Shown in pieces: positions 46,104 to 55,958 of a stretch of DNA of 64,000 nt (the stretch's first letter is position 1; the number at the start of each line of letters is the position of its first letter). Under the pieces are notes generated by a model that was not told the origin of the DNA, ran no database searches, and worked only from the letters and a program-made list of their open reading frames with translations. The translations under genes were made by a program, and so were the position numbers. This DNA is from DUQW01 sp050953805 (GTDB taxonomy: Bacteria > Bacillota_I > Bacilli_A > Acholeplasmatales > Acholeplasmataceae): assembly GCA_050953805.1 (NCBI GenBank), contig JBMNNE010000002.1, positions 620,001 through 684,000 of the forward strand, given 5' to 3'.

Positions 46104-49100
46104 ATGAATAAAACTAATTACTTGAAACGATTTATTTATATCCTAAGTATTATGTCGTTAGTTTTAGTGGGCATCTTTACTTCCAAAGTAATACTTAAAG
46201 CTGAAGGGCTAGTTACGGTTACTTATGAAAGTAGTGTCACCGGAAATTTCACGACTCAAATTGAACCAGGTACTAGTGCTGAAAACTTCCAATTGGGTAA
46301 ATACAACGGAAAAAGACATGTTGGTTGGTATGAAGATGCTCAACTGACGGTGCCACATCAATTTGGAGCATTGACTGAAGATATAACTTTACATGCTAAA
46401 TGGACGAATATCACTTATACGTTCAATTTAAATATTGAAGGAGTAACTGATCCGATTGTTATTTCGGGAACCGTTGATGATCTGCTTACTAAATTAGAAA
46501 ATGCGAAACCAGATCAAGAAGGTTTAATGTTTTCTGGTTGGTTTTTAGAAAATACTTATCAAAATAAAGTTTCTACTCAAGATGAATTACTAAATGTATT
46601 AAATAATGCAAGTAGTAATAATCATGTTGAGCTTTTTGGTAAAGAAATAAAAGAAAGGTATTTAGCGATCTTTAATTTTAATGGAACTCTTAAATATGTT
46701 TGGATTAAATATGGAGAGACAATTACGCCACCGGCAGCGCCAGCAGTAGAAGGATTTACACTTGATAGTGAAAATCCATTTACGCCAGCTGTACCTAGTA
46801 CAATGCCGGCAAGTCATCAAACATTTGTTGCTAATTACGTCGCTAATAAAATTGTGATTACTTTTGTTAATGATAATGATGAGATTTTAGATAATGTTTC
46901 AACTGATTATGGTAAGATTCCTCAATATCATGACATACCAACATCAAGTCATGCAGAAAATGATGCTAATAAGTATTATCATGTCTTCTCAGGATGGGAT
47001 AGTAATTTAGTTCCAGCGAAAGAAGATAAAACTTACAAAGCTACTTATAATAAGTATCCGTATCTTTATCAATTAAGACAGATTATTAGTGATAAAACTT
47101 ATTTAACTGATGTTGCTTATGGCGCCGATTTAATGACATTATTAACTACGCCTGAACCACCAATAGGGCAAGTTTTTGATGGTTGGGAAGGAATGCCAAC
47201 TGATGGTAAAATGCCAGCTGAACCATTAACTTTAACTGCTAAATTTGCCCCTATTACTGGAGTCAACTATACTGTTAGACACTTAGGTGAAAGTTTAGAT
47301 GATCCAGAAGTTTTTGATGTGGAGTTGTTTGTTGATGAAACTAAAACTGGAGCTGCAGGAGATAACACTAATGCTCAAGCTAAAAATCATCATCATTTTA
47401 CCGCTAAAGCAGTTACTCAAATCCCAATTGCCCATGATGGAACGACAGTAGTTGTAGTTGAATATACTAGAAAATCATATCAAGTTACCTTTAATTTAGA
47501 TGGTGGAACTCCAGCAATTGGATCGCAAACGATTAAATATCAAGGTTTAGTTACTAAACCAACGAATCCGACTAAAACAGGATATGAATTTGTAGAGTGG
47601 CAAAAAGGTGAAGAAAAATACATTTTTACCACTGAGGTTAGTAGTAATTTTGAGTTAGTGGCGATCTGGACACCAGAAGGCGATACGCCTTATCAAGTTA
47701 AACATTATCAACAACAATTAGATGGTAACTATGATTTAGAAAATCCTAATGCAATTGACAATTTAACAGGTACAACTGGTTATTCAACTAATGCTCAAGC
47801 CAAAGATTATTTAGGTTTTATTGCTAAACCATTTGATCAAGTTGAAATTAGTGCTGATGGTAATACCGTAATTAATATTTATTATGAAAGAGCCAGTGTT
47901 ACCGTTATTTTTAACTTAAACGGTGGCACATTAAATGGATTAAATCCAGTTCAAGTTTATCAGTTTGGTGAAAAGATTATTGAGCCTAATGGAACGCCAA
48001 CTAAAGCTAACTATACCTTTAGTAAGTGGGCTTTAAATGGATCTGATATTGCCTATAATTTTAATAAAAACATTGAACAAGTTGGCGTTATTATCTTAGT
48101 TGCATTATATGATGCTGATACTAAATCATTAACGATTAATGGTAATAGTAGCGATCAAGTAACGGTCTTCGTTAATGATTCACTAACGCCATATAATCAA
48201 GTAACCGATACGGTAAAATATGGTGATGTATTAACCGTTTACTTATCATATGATCCAAATATTTATACTGAAACATTAAAGATTAATGATGTCACAGTGA
48301 CTCCAGTTTATCAAGTATTTACTTATGAAGTAACTAGTGATACAACGATTACTTTTGACTTAGAAATAGAACAAGTAACAATTACTTTTGATACTAAAGA
48401 AGGCACTCCAGTAGTTGCCTCACAAACAATTAATAAGTACAATCAAGTATCAAAACCAACAACTAATCCAACAAAAGATCATTATACATTTAGTCACTGG
48501 TCTGAAACTGATGGAGGATTAGAATATGACTTTACTAAGCCAGTTGAAGCAGATATGACATTATTTGCAGTTTATGTAATTGATCAGCATAGCGTAATTT
48601 ATAATGAAGTTCAAAATACAGTTATTGTAACGGCAAATGATAATAATATTTCAAGTGGTTCGCTAGTTGAGTTTGCTACTAGAATTAAGATAACTCCACA
48701 AAATATTGCTAATACTGAATTAATTAAAGTTGAGGTTGTTAATAATGAAACTGATGAAATATTAGCAACAATTTTACCAGAGCAAATACCACCACAAGAT
48801 GGTTATGAATATGTAGTATTAAGTGATATTAGAATTATTGTTTACTATGAAGAAATAGCTGATCCTACTAATTTAATTAATGTGATGTTTGTAGTATCTG
48901 TTCCAGAAGGAACATCAGGTAAAGTTTATATGTGTGGGTCAGCTCAAGGCTGGAATTTAACTAATGCTGTAGAGTTAACTTTAAATCCTGTCACCGGAAA
49001 CTATGAAGTAACATTACAATTACTTAAGGATAACCAATATGAATATAAGTATTTATTAAATCGTACTTGGGATAATGTTGAGGTAGATGCTAATGGTGAT

Positions 49101-50648
49101 TTTACTCAAAATCGACAAATTACCGTTACTGAAGGTACGACTTCAATTAATGATACTGTCGCTAGATGGAAGATAATTGAACCACCAATCACACAATCAA
49201 CGATTACTTTTAGCTTGACAGTACCAGAAGGAACACCGGAAGATGCAGTAATTTATATGATTGGTATCTTTCCAGGATTGACTCCTGTTGGTGAAGAAGA
49301 TCCAACAGCAAATAACTATTGGTATAACTTTACTGATGATTATAAGATGGAAAAACAACTAGATGGAAAATATACTTTAGATATAACCGCTGATGAAGGT
49401 TATGAATTGAAATATAAATATGTTTATACCGTTGATGGTGGAACTACTTATATTTGGGAAGTTGATCGAACTGATACTCAAGATGGCGACCGACATTATG
49501 AAGTTTTAGAATCAAGACAACAAGATGATGTCGTAGAAGAATGGAACATCCCTGCACCACCAGTCACACAATCAACGATTACTTTTAGCTTAACAGTACC
49601 AGAAGGAACTCCAGAAAATGCAACAATTTATATGATTGGTGTTTTCCCAGGATTAGTTTATCCAGGAGCGGGAGTTAATCCAACCGAACCAACACATCAA
49701 TGGAATAACTTTACTAATGATTACATGATGGCTAAACAACAAGATGGAAAATATACTTTAGATATAACCGCTGATGAAGGTTATGAATTGAAATATAAAT
49801 ATGTTTATACCGTTGACGGTGGAACTACTTATATTTGGGAAGTTGATCGAACTGATACTCAAGATGGCAATCGACATTATGAAGTTTTAGAGTCAAGACA
49901 ACAAGATGATATCGTTGAAGAGTGGGCGGTAACGCCACCACAACCAGGAGAAAATATTAGTGTAACCTTCAATGTTACTTTTGAAGTACCAGAGGGTGAA
50001 ATTTGGCCTGAAGTTTTAAATGATCAAATTAGAATTGCTGGAGGACTTCCTGAAAGTGATGGAGGAGGAGCCATCCCAAATTATTCAAAATGGAATACTG
50101 ATGATGCTGAATTAAGATTAGAAAAAGGAGATGGCAACACCTATTCAATAACGATATCAGTTCCAATAAATACTACTATTGAATATAAATATTTAGCTGG
50201 TAGACAATGGTCAGTATATGGCGAAGATAGAGAAACAAACCGTTCGATAACTTTAATTGAAAACGGGCAAGTAATTAACGATGTTGTAATTTGGAAAGAT
50301 CATATTTATGATTTAGCAGCCTTAAATGGTAAGAATGTTAGATTAGTTAAATTTAAAGTCAATAACTTAGATTCAACCAATCAAATGTTTATTGCTGGTA
50401 ACTTCCCACAATATCATTGGGATCACAATCCGGATCCCAATAGTTATAGTGGATTACAAATGGAAAAAACATCCGATCAAACTCATTTTGAATTAGATGT
50501 ATGGCTAGAAAATGATGTTGAGTATCTATATAAATATACTCGTGATCAAGATAATATTCCAGGTAAGAAATGGGAACCAGATCCAAATAGAACACTAGAT
50601 AAATTAGTTATCGAAAAAGAAGATACAATCACAACTTGGGGTTGGTAA
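46104..50648 (+). CDS. Secreted protein with InlB/MucBP-type repeats and CBM20-like modules
   Basis: This 1514-aa protein has a signal peptide (hydrophobic residues about 10-30, likely cleaved near LKAEG). The first 930 residues are InlB-type repeats (FNLDGGTPAIGSQTI style, ending in W-x-x-x-x-x) mixed with MucBP-like units (YQVKHYQQQLDGNY). The last 580 residues hold five CBM20-like modules with the YKY...W...NR...W pattern; two of them are near-identical tandem copies (375-bp period, from 49191 and 49566). There is no clear cell-surface anchor, so it may be held by partner proteins or released. The start follows GAAAGGAGAAG. It is paralogous to the next gene along its length. Confidence 0.8.
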   Translation: MNKTNYLKRFIYILSIMSLVLVGIFTSKVILKAEGLVTVTYESSVTGNFTTQIEPGTSAENFQLGKYNGKRHVGWYEDAQLTVPHQFGALTEDITLHAKWTNITYTFNLNIEGVTDPIVISGTVDDLLTKLENAKPDQEGLMFSGWFLENTYQNKVSTQDELLNVLNNASSNNHVELFGKEIKERYLAIFNFNGTLKYVWIKYGETITPPAAPAVEGFTLDSENPFTPAVPSTMPASHQTFVANYVANKIVITFVNDNDEILDNVSTDYGKIPQYHDIPTSSHAENDANKYYHVFSGWDSNLVPAKEDKTYKATYNKYPYLYQLRQIISDKTYLTDVAYGADLMTLLTTPEPPIGQVFDGWEGMPTDGKMPAEPLTLTAKFAPITGVNYTVRHLGESLDDPEVFDVELFVDETKTGAAGDNTNAQAKNHHHFTAKAVTQIPIAHDGTTVVVVEYTRKSYQVTFNLDGGTPAIGSQTIKYQGLVTKPTNPTKTGYEFVEWQKGEEKYIFTTEVSSNFELVAIWTPEGDTPYQVKHYQQQLDGNYDLENPNAIDNLTGTTGYSTNAQAKDYLGFIAKPFDQVEISADGNTVINIYYERASVTVIFNLNGGTLNGLNPVQVYQFGEKIIEPNGTPTKANYTFSKWALNGSDIAYNFNKNIEQVGVIILVALYDADTKSLTINGNSSDQVTVFVNDSLTPYNQVTDTVKYGDVLTVYLSYDPNIYTETLKINDVTVTPVYQVFTYEVTSDTTITFDLEIEQVTITFDTKEGTPVVASQTINKYNQVSKPTTNPTKDHYTFSHWSETDGGLEYDFTKPVEADMTLFAVYVIDQHSVIYNEVQNTVIVTANDNNISSGSLVEFATRIKITPQNIANTELIKVEVVNNETDEILATILPEQIPPQDGYEYVVLSDIRIIVYYEEIADPTNLINVMFVVSVPEGTSGKVYMCGSAQGWNLTNAVELTLNPVTGNYEVTLQLLKDNQYEYKYLLNRTWDNVEVDANGDFTQNRQITVTEGTTSINDTVARWKIIEPPITQSTITFSLTVPEGTPEDAVIYMIGIFPGLTPVGEEDPTANNYWYNFTDDYKMEKQLDGKYTLDITADEGYELKYKYVYTVDGGTTYIWEVDRTDTQDGDRHYEVLESRQQDDVVEEWNIPAPPVTQSTITFSLTVPEGTPENATIYMIGVFPGLVYPGAGVNPTEPTHQWNNFTNDYMMAKQQDGKYTLDITADEGYELKYKYVYTVDGGTTYIWEVDRTDTQDGNRHYEVLESRQQDDIVEEWAVTPPQPGENISVTFNVTFEVPEGEIWPEVLNDQIRIAGGLPESDGGGAIPNYSKWNTDDAELRLEKGDGNTYSITISVPINTTIEYKYLAGRQWSVYGEDRETNRSITLIENGQVINDVVIWKDHIYDLAALNGKNVRLVKFKVNNLDSTNQMFIAGNFPQYHWDHNPDPNSYSGLQMEKTSDQTHFELDVWLENDVEYLYKYTRDQDNIPGKKWEPDPNRTLDKLVIEKEDTITTWGW

Positions 50649-50757
50649 TAAATTAAGAACGAAACTTCCAAGGTGATAATATCTTTGGAGGTATCAGATA
50701 AACTTGGTGATAATGCAAATTTCTAAAAAATTAAAATATACGAAAGGAGAAAGATGA

Positions 50758-53700
50758 ATGCAAAAATCAAATTTATTTAAACGATTGATATATTTCCTTG
50801 GTTTAATATCGTTTGGTTTAGTGATGGTATTTGCTTTAGGCACTAAAGCTAGTGCCGAAACTCCAATTACGGTATCTTATAAAAGTACCTTAACTGGAGA
50901 TTTTGATATTCAAATACCAAGCGGAACTAGCGCGATTGATTATGATCTAGGAGTATATCAAGGACAAAGGCATTTAGGATGGTTTGATGGTACTGGTCAT
51001 GATGCACAAGAACATAATTTCGAACCACTATCTGAAAATGTCACCTTATATGCAAAATGGGAGTATGTTACCTATAAGATTAACTTACATATTTTAGGGG
51101 TAACCGATCCAGTTGTAGTTACAGGGACGATCCAAGATTTGTTGGGGAAGATTCAAGATGCTAAGCCAGCATCTGAAACTGGACATAAGTTTTCTGAATG
51201 GTATTTAGAAAATACATATGTTACTAGAATTAAAACTCAACTAGAGTTACAACACGCTTTATTAAGCGCTGATGCTAACGATGAATTAAATCTATATGGT
51301 AAACAAGTTAAACAAAGCTATTTATCAATTTTCGATTTCAATGGAACTTTAGTTTATGTTTGGACTCCATATGGTGAAGCGATCCAATTACCAGATGATG
51401 TTGGTCGTACTGGATATACTCTAGTTGCAGGAAGCGGTAAGTTTACTCCAGAAGTGCCAGCCACAATGCCGGATGAAACTTTAAGATTTACTGCTAATTA
51501 TGTTCAAACGAAAGTAGACATTACTTTTAATAATGATAATGATTCTGAATTAAAAGTTATTGGGGTAGATTATGGTGCAATTCCAGTTTATGGGGCTGAT
51601 CCAGTTTCTAGTTTAGCTGCGGATGATGCTGATAAGTATTATCATGTTTTTGTTGGATGGGATGAAACTTTAGAACCAGCAACTGAAGCTAAAACTTATA
51701 CGGCAGTGTATATAAAATACCCTTATCTTTATCAACTAAAACAAATCATTGGTGAAACTAGTTATTTAGTTGACATACCTTATAATACTTTATTATCTGA
51801 AGTTGATCCAGTTGATTTACCTTATGGGTATAATTTTTCGAGTTGGCAAGGTGTTTTAGAAGATACTAAAATGCCGGCAAGTTCACATACCGTAACCGCA
51901 GTCTTAACTCCAATACAATACACGGTATCATTTAATTCAGCTGGTGGTAGTGCTGTTCAATCAATTACTCAAAACTATAACACCACCATTAATTCATTTA
52001 CAGAGCCAACTAAAGAAGGACATACTTTTGCTGGGTGGTATTTAGCTAGTGAAAAGATTGAAGCACCATATCTGGTTGTGGGAAATGTTGAATTAACGGC
52101 TCATTGGGATGTTAATTCATATGATCTAACATATAAAGTAGACGGACAAGTTGCTGCTCCAGTTGAAAGATACGAATACAATGAAGCGATTGTGATGAGA
52201 GTTGCGCCAACTAAAGCTGGTTATACTTTTAGCGGTTGGAGTCAAACGTTAACTCATATGCCAGCAGAAGATACTACTATTACTGGAACTTTTACAGCTA
52301 ATACTGATACGGCATATCAAGTAGTTCACAAACGCCAAACTTTAACTGGTACTTATGATGATGAAGATTTATGGGAAACTGATAATTTAACTGGTACCAC
52401 CGACACTAATACTAATGGCGAACCTAAAACAACCTACACTCATTTTACAGCCAAATCTTTCTCACAAGTTAATATTAATGGTGATGGTTCAACGGTATTA
52501 GTTATTGAGTATCAAAGAAAATCTTACACGGTTACTTTTAATTTAGATGGTGGAACTCCACCAATTGGATCTCAAAGTGTTTTATATGAAGGGACAGTTA
52601 ACAAACCAGCAGATCCAACTAAAACTGGATATACTTTCAGTAACTGGCGTATTGAATCAACACCAAATAACTGGACTGTATATAATTTTGAAACTCCAGT
52701 AGAAAAAGGTTTTGAACTTAAAGCCTTCTGGACTGCCAAAGGAGATACAGCATATACAGTTGTTCATCATACTCAAAAAGATACTTTAGATGGTTATGTG
52801 GAACATAGCCAAGTACCGATGACGGGAACTACTGGACATGATACGGAAGCTTCATCAATTGCAATTACTGGTTTTGAGGCACAAGCCTTCTCACAACTAC
52901 CAATTGCCGGTGATGGTAGTACGGTTGTCAATATTTATTATGATAGAAGCGAATACACAGTTTCATTTAATACTCAAGGCGGATCAGCCGCACCAGCATC
53001 AGTTAATCAAAAATATGGATTAACGATTGCGAAACCAGCTGATCCAACTAAAGAAGGTTATGTCTTTAATGGATGGGCTACATCAGCACAAGGAACTGAA
53101 GCTGTAGTATGGCCTTATACCGTAAGTAAGAGTGAAACACTTTATGCTATTTGGGAGCCAGCTACTGATACATCATATACGGTTAGACACGCATTTGAAA
53201 ATAAATCTAATCCCGATCAATTTGATATTGTTATGACATATGATGAAGATAAAACTGGTACTACCGGTGCTCCTGCTGTGGCTGAACCGAAAGTATTTGT
53301 TCATTTTAATCATAAAGATACTGAAGAAAAAACCATTGCAGCGGACGGTTCAACCAAAGTAATCGTCAGATACACTAGAAAATCATATACGGTTTCATTT
53401 AATTCTGATGGTGGATCAGCTGTTAGTTCACAAAGTGTTAAATTTGAATATAAAGCTAGTGAACCAGCAGCACCAACTAAGACTGGTTATACTTTCAATG
53501 AGTGGCAAAAATTTGATTCTGGAACCAACGATTGGGTTACTTACCAATTTACAGCCGAAGTAATCGGAGATATTCAACTGAAAGCGACTTGGAATCCAGT
53601 TCAAGTACCAGTAACCTTTAATGTAAATGGGGGAACTTTAGCCGGATTAGTTGTTACTCAAAATTTCCCATATGATGGAAAGATTACTAATCCAGGTAAT

Positions 53701-54504
53701 CCAACTCCTCCAGTAGGATATACATTTAAACATTGGGCTTTATCTGGTAGTGAAGAAGGATATGATTTTAATAATACGACAATCAATACAACTAATCAAA
53801 TTACACTAGTCGCATTATATTCTAAGATTACACCAACATTAACTATTGGCGGTACTCACGCAGCTAATGTAGCAGCATTTATTAATGATTCAACTACACC
53901 ATATAATCCATTAACTGATACCATTGAATATGGTGATACCGTTAAACTAGTCTTTACTTATGATGATACTAATTATGATGCGTCACTAACTGTTAACGAT
54001 CATTCAACATCATTTACTAATAAAAAACATGAATTTGATATTTACGAAGATACTACGGTTGCCTTTGCCTTAACTCATAAAAAAGTTACCGTTACCTTTA
54101 ATACACAAGGTGGTTCAGCAGCTCCAGCTGCACAAACCATCAATAAAGGAGGAAAAGCCAGCGAACCAGCTAAACCAACTAAGGATTATCACAAATTTAG
54201 TCACTGGGCAACAACCATCGGTGGAGTAACTTCATTTGACTTTAATTCGGCGGTTAATGAAAGTATGACATTATATGCTGTCTACAATAAAGATAAATAT
54301 ACCGTAACCTATAATGTTGATCATGTTACAGTTACTTTAGATGATCTAGACAATACTCCAGTAGCCAGTGGTAGTCAAGTTGAAAGAGATTTAGTGATTG
54401 TTATTACACCGAAGACAATTCCTGGTCAAGAATTAGTTAAGATTGAAGTAGAAGTTAATGCAATTAAAACTGTACTAGCACATCCATATAACCATACGGT
54501 ATAA
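50758..54504 (+). CDS. N-terminal part of a paralogous InlB-repeat secreted protein, cut by in-frame TAA
   Basis: The frame gives 1248 residues with a signal peptide (cleavage near KASAET) and a long run of InlB-type and MucBP-like repeats (FNSAGGSAVQSI, YTVRHAFENKS, FNTQGGSAAPA). It parallels the preceding gene module by module. The TAA at 54502-54504 falls inside a domain, and homology continues without a frame change on the other side. The full gene would span 50758-55866 (1702 codons before the final stop). As it stands, the product would lack all starch-binding-like modules. Possible explanations are a recent nonsense mutation, readthrough or a sequence error. The start follows AAAGGAGAAAG. 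Confidence 0.75.
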   Translation: MQKSNLFKRLIYFLGLISFGLVMVFALGTKASAETPITVSYKSTLTGDFDIQIPSGTSAIDYDLGVYQGQRHLGWFDGTGHDAQEHNFEPLSENVTLYAKWEYVTYKINLHILGVTDPVVVTGTIQDLLGKIQDAKPASETGHKFSEWYLENTYVTRIKTQLELQHALLSADANDELNLYGKQVKQSYLSIFDFNGTLVYVWTPYGEAIQLPDDVGRTGYTLVAGSGKFTPEVPATMPDETLRFTANYVQTKVDITFNNDNDSELKVIGVDYGAIPVYGADPVSSLAADDADKYYHVFVGWDETLEPATEAKTYTAVYIKYPYLYQLKQIIGETSYLVDIPYNTLLSEVDPVDLPYGYNFSSWQGVLEDTKMPASSHTVTAVLTPIQYTVSFNSAGGSAVQSITQNYNTTINSFTEPTKEGHTFAGWYLASEKIEAPYLVVGNVELTAHWDVNSYDLTYKVDGQVAAPVERYEYNEAIVMRVAPTKAGYTFSGWSQTLTHMPAEDTTITGTFTANTDTAYQVVHKRQTLTGTYDDEDLWETDNLTGTTDTNTNGEPKTTYTHFTAKSFSQVNINGDGSTVLVIEYQRKSYTVTFNLDGGTPPIGSQSVLYEGTVNKPADPTKTGYTFSNWRIESTPNNWTVYNFETPVEKGFELKAFWTAKGDTAYTVVHHTQKDTLDGYVEHSQVPMTGTTGHDTEASSIAITGFEAQAFSQLPIAGDGSTVVNIYYDRSEYTVSFNTQGGSAAPASVNQKYGLTIAKPADPTKEGYVFNGWATSAQGTEAVVWPYTVSKSETLYAIWEPATDTSYTVRHAFENKSNPDQFDIVMTYDEDKTGTTGAPAVAEPKVFVHFNHKDTEEKTIAADGSTKVIVRYTRKSYTVSFNSDGGSAVSSQSVKFEYKASEPAAPTKTGYTFNEWQKFDSGTNDWVTYQFTAEVIGDIQLKATWNPVQVPVTFNVNGGTLAGLVVTQNFPYDGKITNPGNPTPPVGYTFKHWALSGSEEGYDFNNTTINTTNQITLVALYSKITPTLTIGGTHAANVAAFINDSTTPYNPLTDTIEYGDTVKLVFTYDDTNYDASLTVNDHSTSFTNKKHEFDIYEDTTVAFALTHKKVTVTFNTQGGSAAPAAQTINKGGKASEPAKPTKDYHKFSHWATTIGGVTSFDFNSAVNESMTLYAVYNKDKYTVTYNVDHVTVTLDDLDNTPVASGSQVERDLVIVITPKTIPGQELVKIEVEVNAIKTVLAHPYNHTV

Positions 54505-54570
54505 GCGGATGTCGCTATTATCGCAACTTTCCAAGTTGTTCCAATTCCGACTCAACAAATTACATTTAAT

Positions 54571-55866
54571 GTGACTTTAGCTGAAAGTATTGATGCGTCA
54601 TTTGTACCAAGTACGATTTACTTAGTATACAACGATAATATTTCTGAAGCTAAAGCACTAGTTAAAGATGGTGATGTCTATACAATTGTTGAAGAATTAG
54701 AAGCTGGTAATTATTCATATAACTATTACTATGTTAATCAAAGTGGTAAATACGAAACTTTAGCTGATGAATTTACTAAAGAAGCGAGAACACTTAATGT
54801 TGGTAGTGTCGCTGCCACAGTTGAAGATGAAATAGTTGCTTGGAATTATTTAGTTACAGGAAAAGCTAAAGTAACTATTAACACACAAGATAGAACTTAT
54901 CAATATTTACCTGAAGATAGAAGAGACACAATTTATATTGTTGGTAATATTCCAGGTAAAAATTGGGTTCAAGGTGATCAAACATTATTAATGACGCATG
55001 GACAAGATAATAATTATTCAATAACATTAGTCCTTCCAAAAGGATATGCTTTAGAATATAAATATGTTCGCGGATCAACTAATAGAGATTGGGAATTATA
55101 TGAAGGAAAATTAAATAGACCTAATAGGACAATTACACTATCCAATGACAACGAACAAACCATTAACGATACTAAACTTAAGGCAGATCCAGATGAAAGT
55201 AGACGTCAAATTGATGATTGGCACGAATATGCTTTCTTACAACCAGAAAATAGAGCTTTAGTGACATTTAATGTCACATTATCTCAACCACTACCTTCAT
55301 TCTTAGAAGATCAATTAAGAGTTGTTGGAGATATTCCGCTATATTCTGAATGGGATAGAAATGACCCTAATTTAAGAATGACAAAACAAGGAAATGTTTA
55401 TAGTGTCACTATAGAAGTTCCGATTGATATGGTAAATTCAATAAGTTACAAGTATTCGCTTGGTAGACAAGATATATATTATGAAAATCGTGCATCAGAT
55501 CGAACATTTACTCCAAATTCAGCAACAATAACAATAACCGATAATGATATTGTTTGGGGCGATTATGTTAATGGTTTATCTTCCTTAGAAGGTAAAGAAG
55601 TAAGATTAGTTAAGTTTAGTGTTAATGATGTAAGCTCATCAAATATGTATGTTACTGGTACATTTGAAAATGTAAATTGGAATGCCACCCTACTAAAAAT
55701 GAGTAAAAATACTTCAACAAATCGTTTTGAGTTTGATATGTGGTTAGAAAACAATAGTGATCCTTATTCTTACAAATATACTAAAGATTCCGGAACATAT
55801 GAAGGTGGATCAGACAGAACTCTTCTAGGTGATGCCACGACAACAGAGGATACTTGGCAAAACTAA
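54571..55866 (+). CDS. C-terminal remainder of the split protein, CBM20-like modules
   Basis: This is the same frame as the upstream gene, continuing after the TAA at 54502. The first possible start is GTG 54571, giving 431 residues, but no ribosome site or signal peptide precedes it, so independent expression as a surface protein is unlikely. It has four CBM20-like modules (YIVGNIPGKNWV, EYKYVRGS, LNRPNRTITL, and an end like EDTWQN). The last module aligns with the end of the preceding paralog (RLVKFSVND against RLVKFKVNN). It is probably a detached part of one broken or readthrough gene. A strong terminator follows. Confidence 0.6.
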   Translation: MTLAESIDASFVPSTIYLVYNDNISEAKALVKDGDVYTIVEELEAGNYSYNYYYVNQSGKYETLADEFTKEARTLNVGSVAATVEDEIVAWNYLVTGKAKVTINTQDRTYQYLPEDRRDTIYIVGNIPGKNWVQGDQTLLMTHGQDNNYSITLVLPKGYALEYKYVRGSTNRDWELYEGKLNRPNRTITLSNDNEQTINDTKLKADPDESRRQIDDWHEYAFLQPENRALVTFNVTLSQPLPSFLEDQLRVVGDIPLYSEWDRNDPNLRMTKQGNVYSVTIEVPIDMVNSISYKYSLGRQDIYYENRASDRTFTPNSATITITDNDIVWGDYVNGLSSLEGKEVRLVKFSVNDVSSSNMYVTGTFENVNWNATLLKMSKNTSTNRFEFDMWLENNSDPYSYKYTKDSGTYEGGSDRTLLGDATTTEDTWQN

Positions 55867-55896
55867 TATAAGTTAACTAATTATATTAATTAAAAT

Positions 55897-55932
55897 AAAC
55901 GCCAATGGCTTTATAAGGCCGTTGGCGTTTTC
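55897..55932. terminator. Bidirectional terminator between the starch-binding operon and pullulanase
   Basis: AAACGCCAATGGC... (55897-55911) pairs with ...GGCCGTTGGCGTTT (55916-55930), a stem of about 15 bp including two wobbles. A T-rich tail follows on the plus strand and TTTATTTTAATT on the minus strand. It serves two convergent transcripts. Confidence 0.9.
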
Positions 55933-55958
55933 TTTTATTTTGTATTTTTAGTTATGTA

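Noticed and set aside
52838..53023. Small plus-strand frame inside the split InlB-repeat gene
   Set aside because: It is out of frame with the clear repeat coding, lacks a ribosome site and matches no family. It is a shadow of the large gene.
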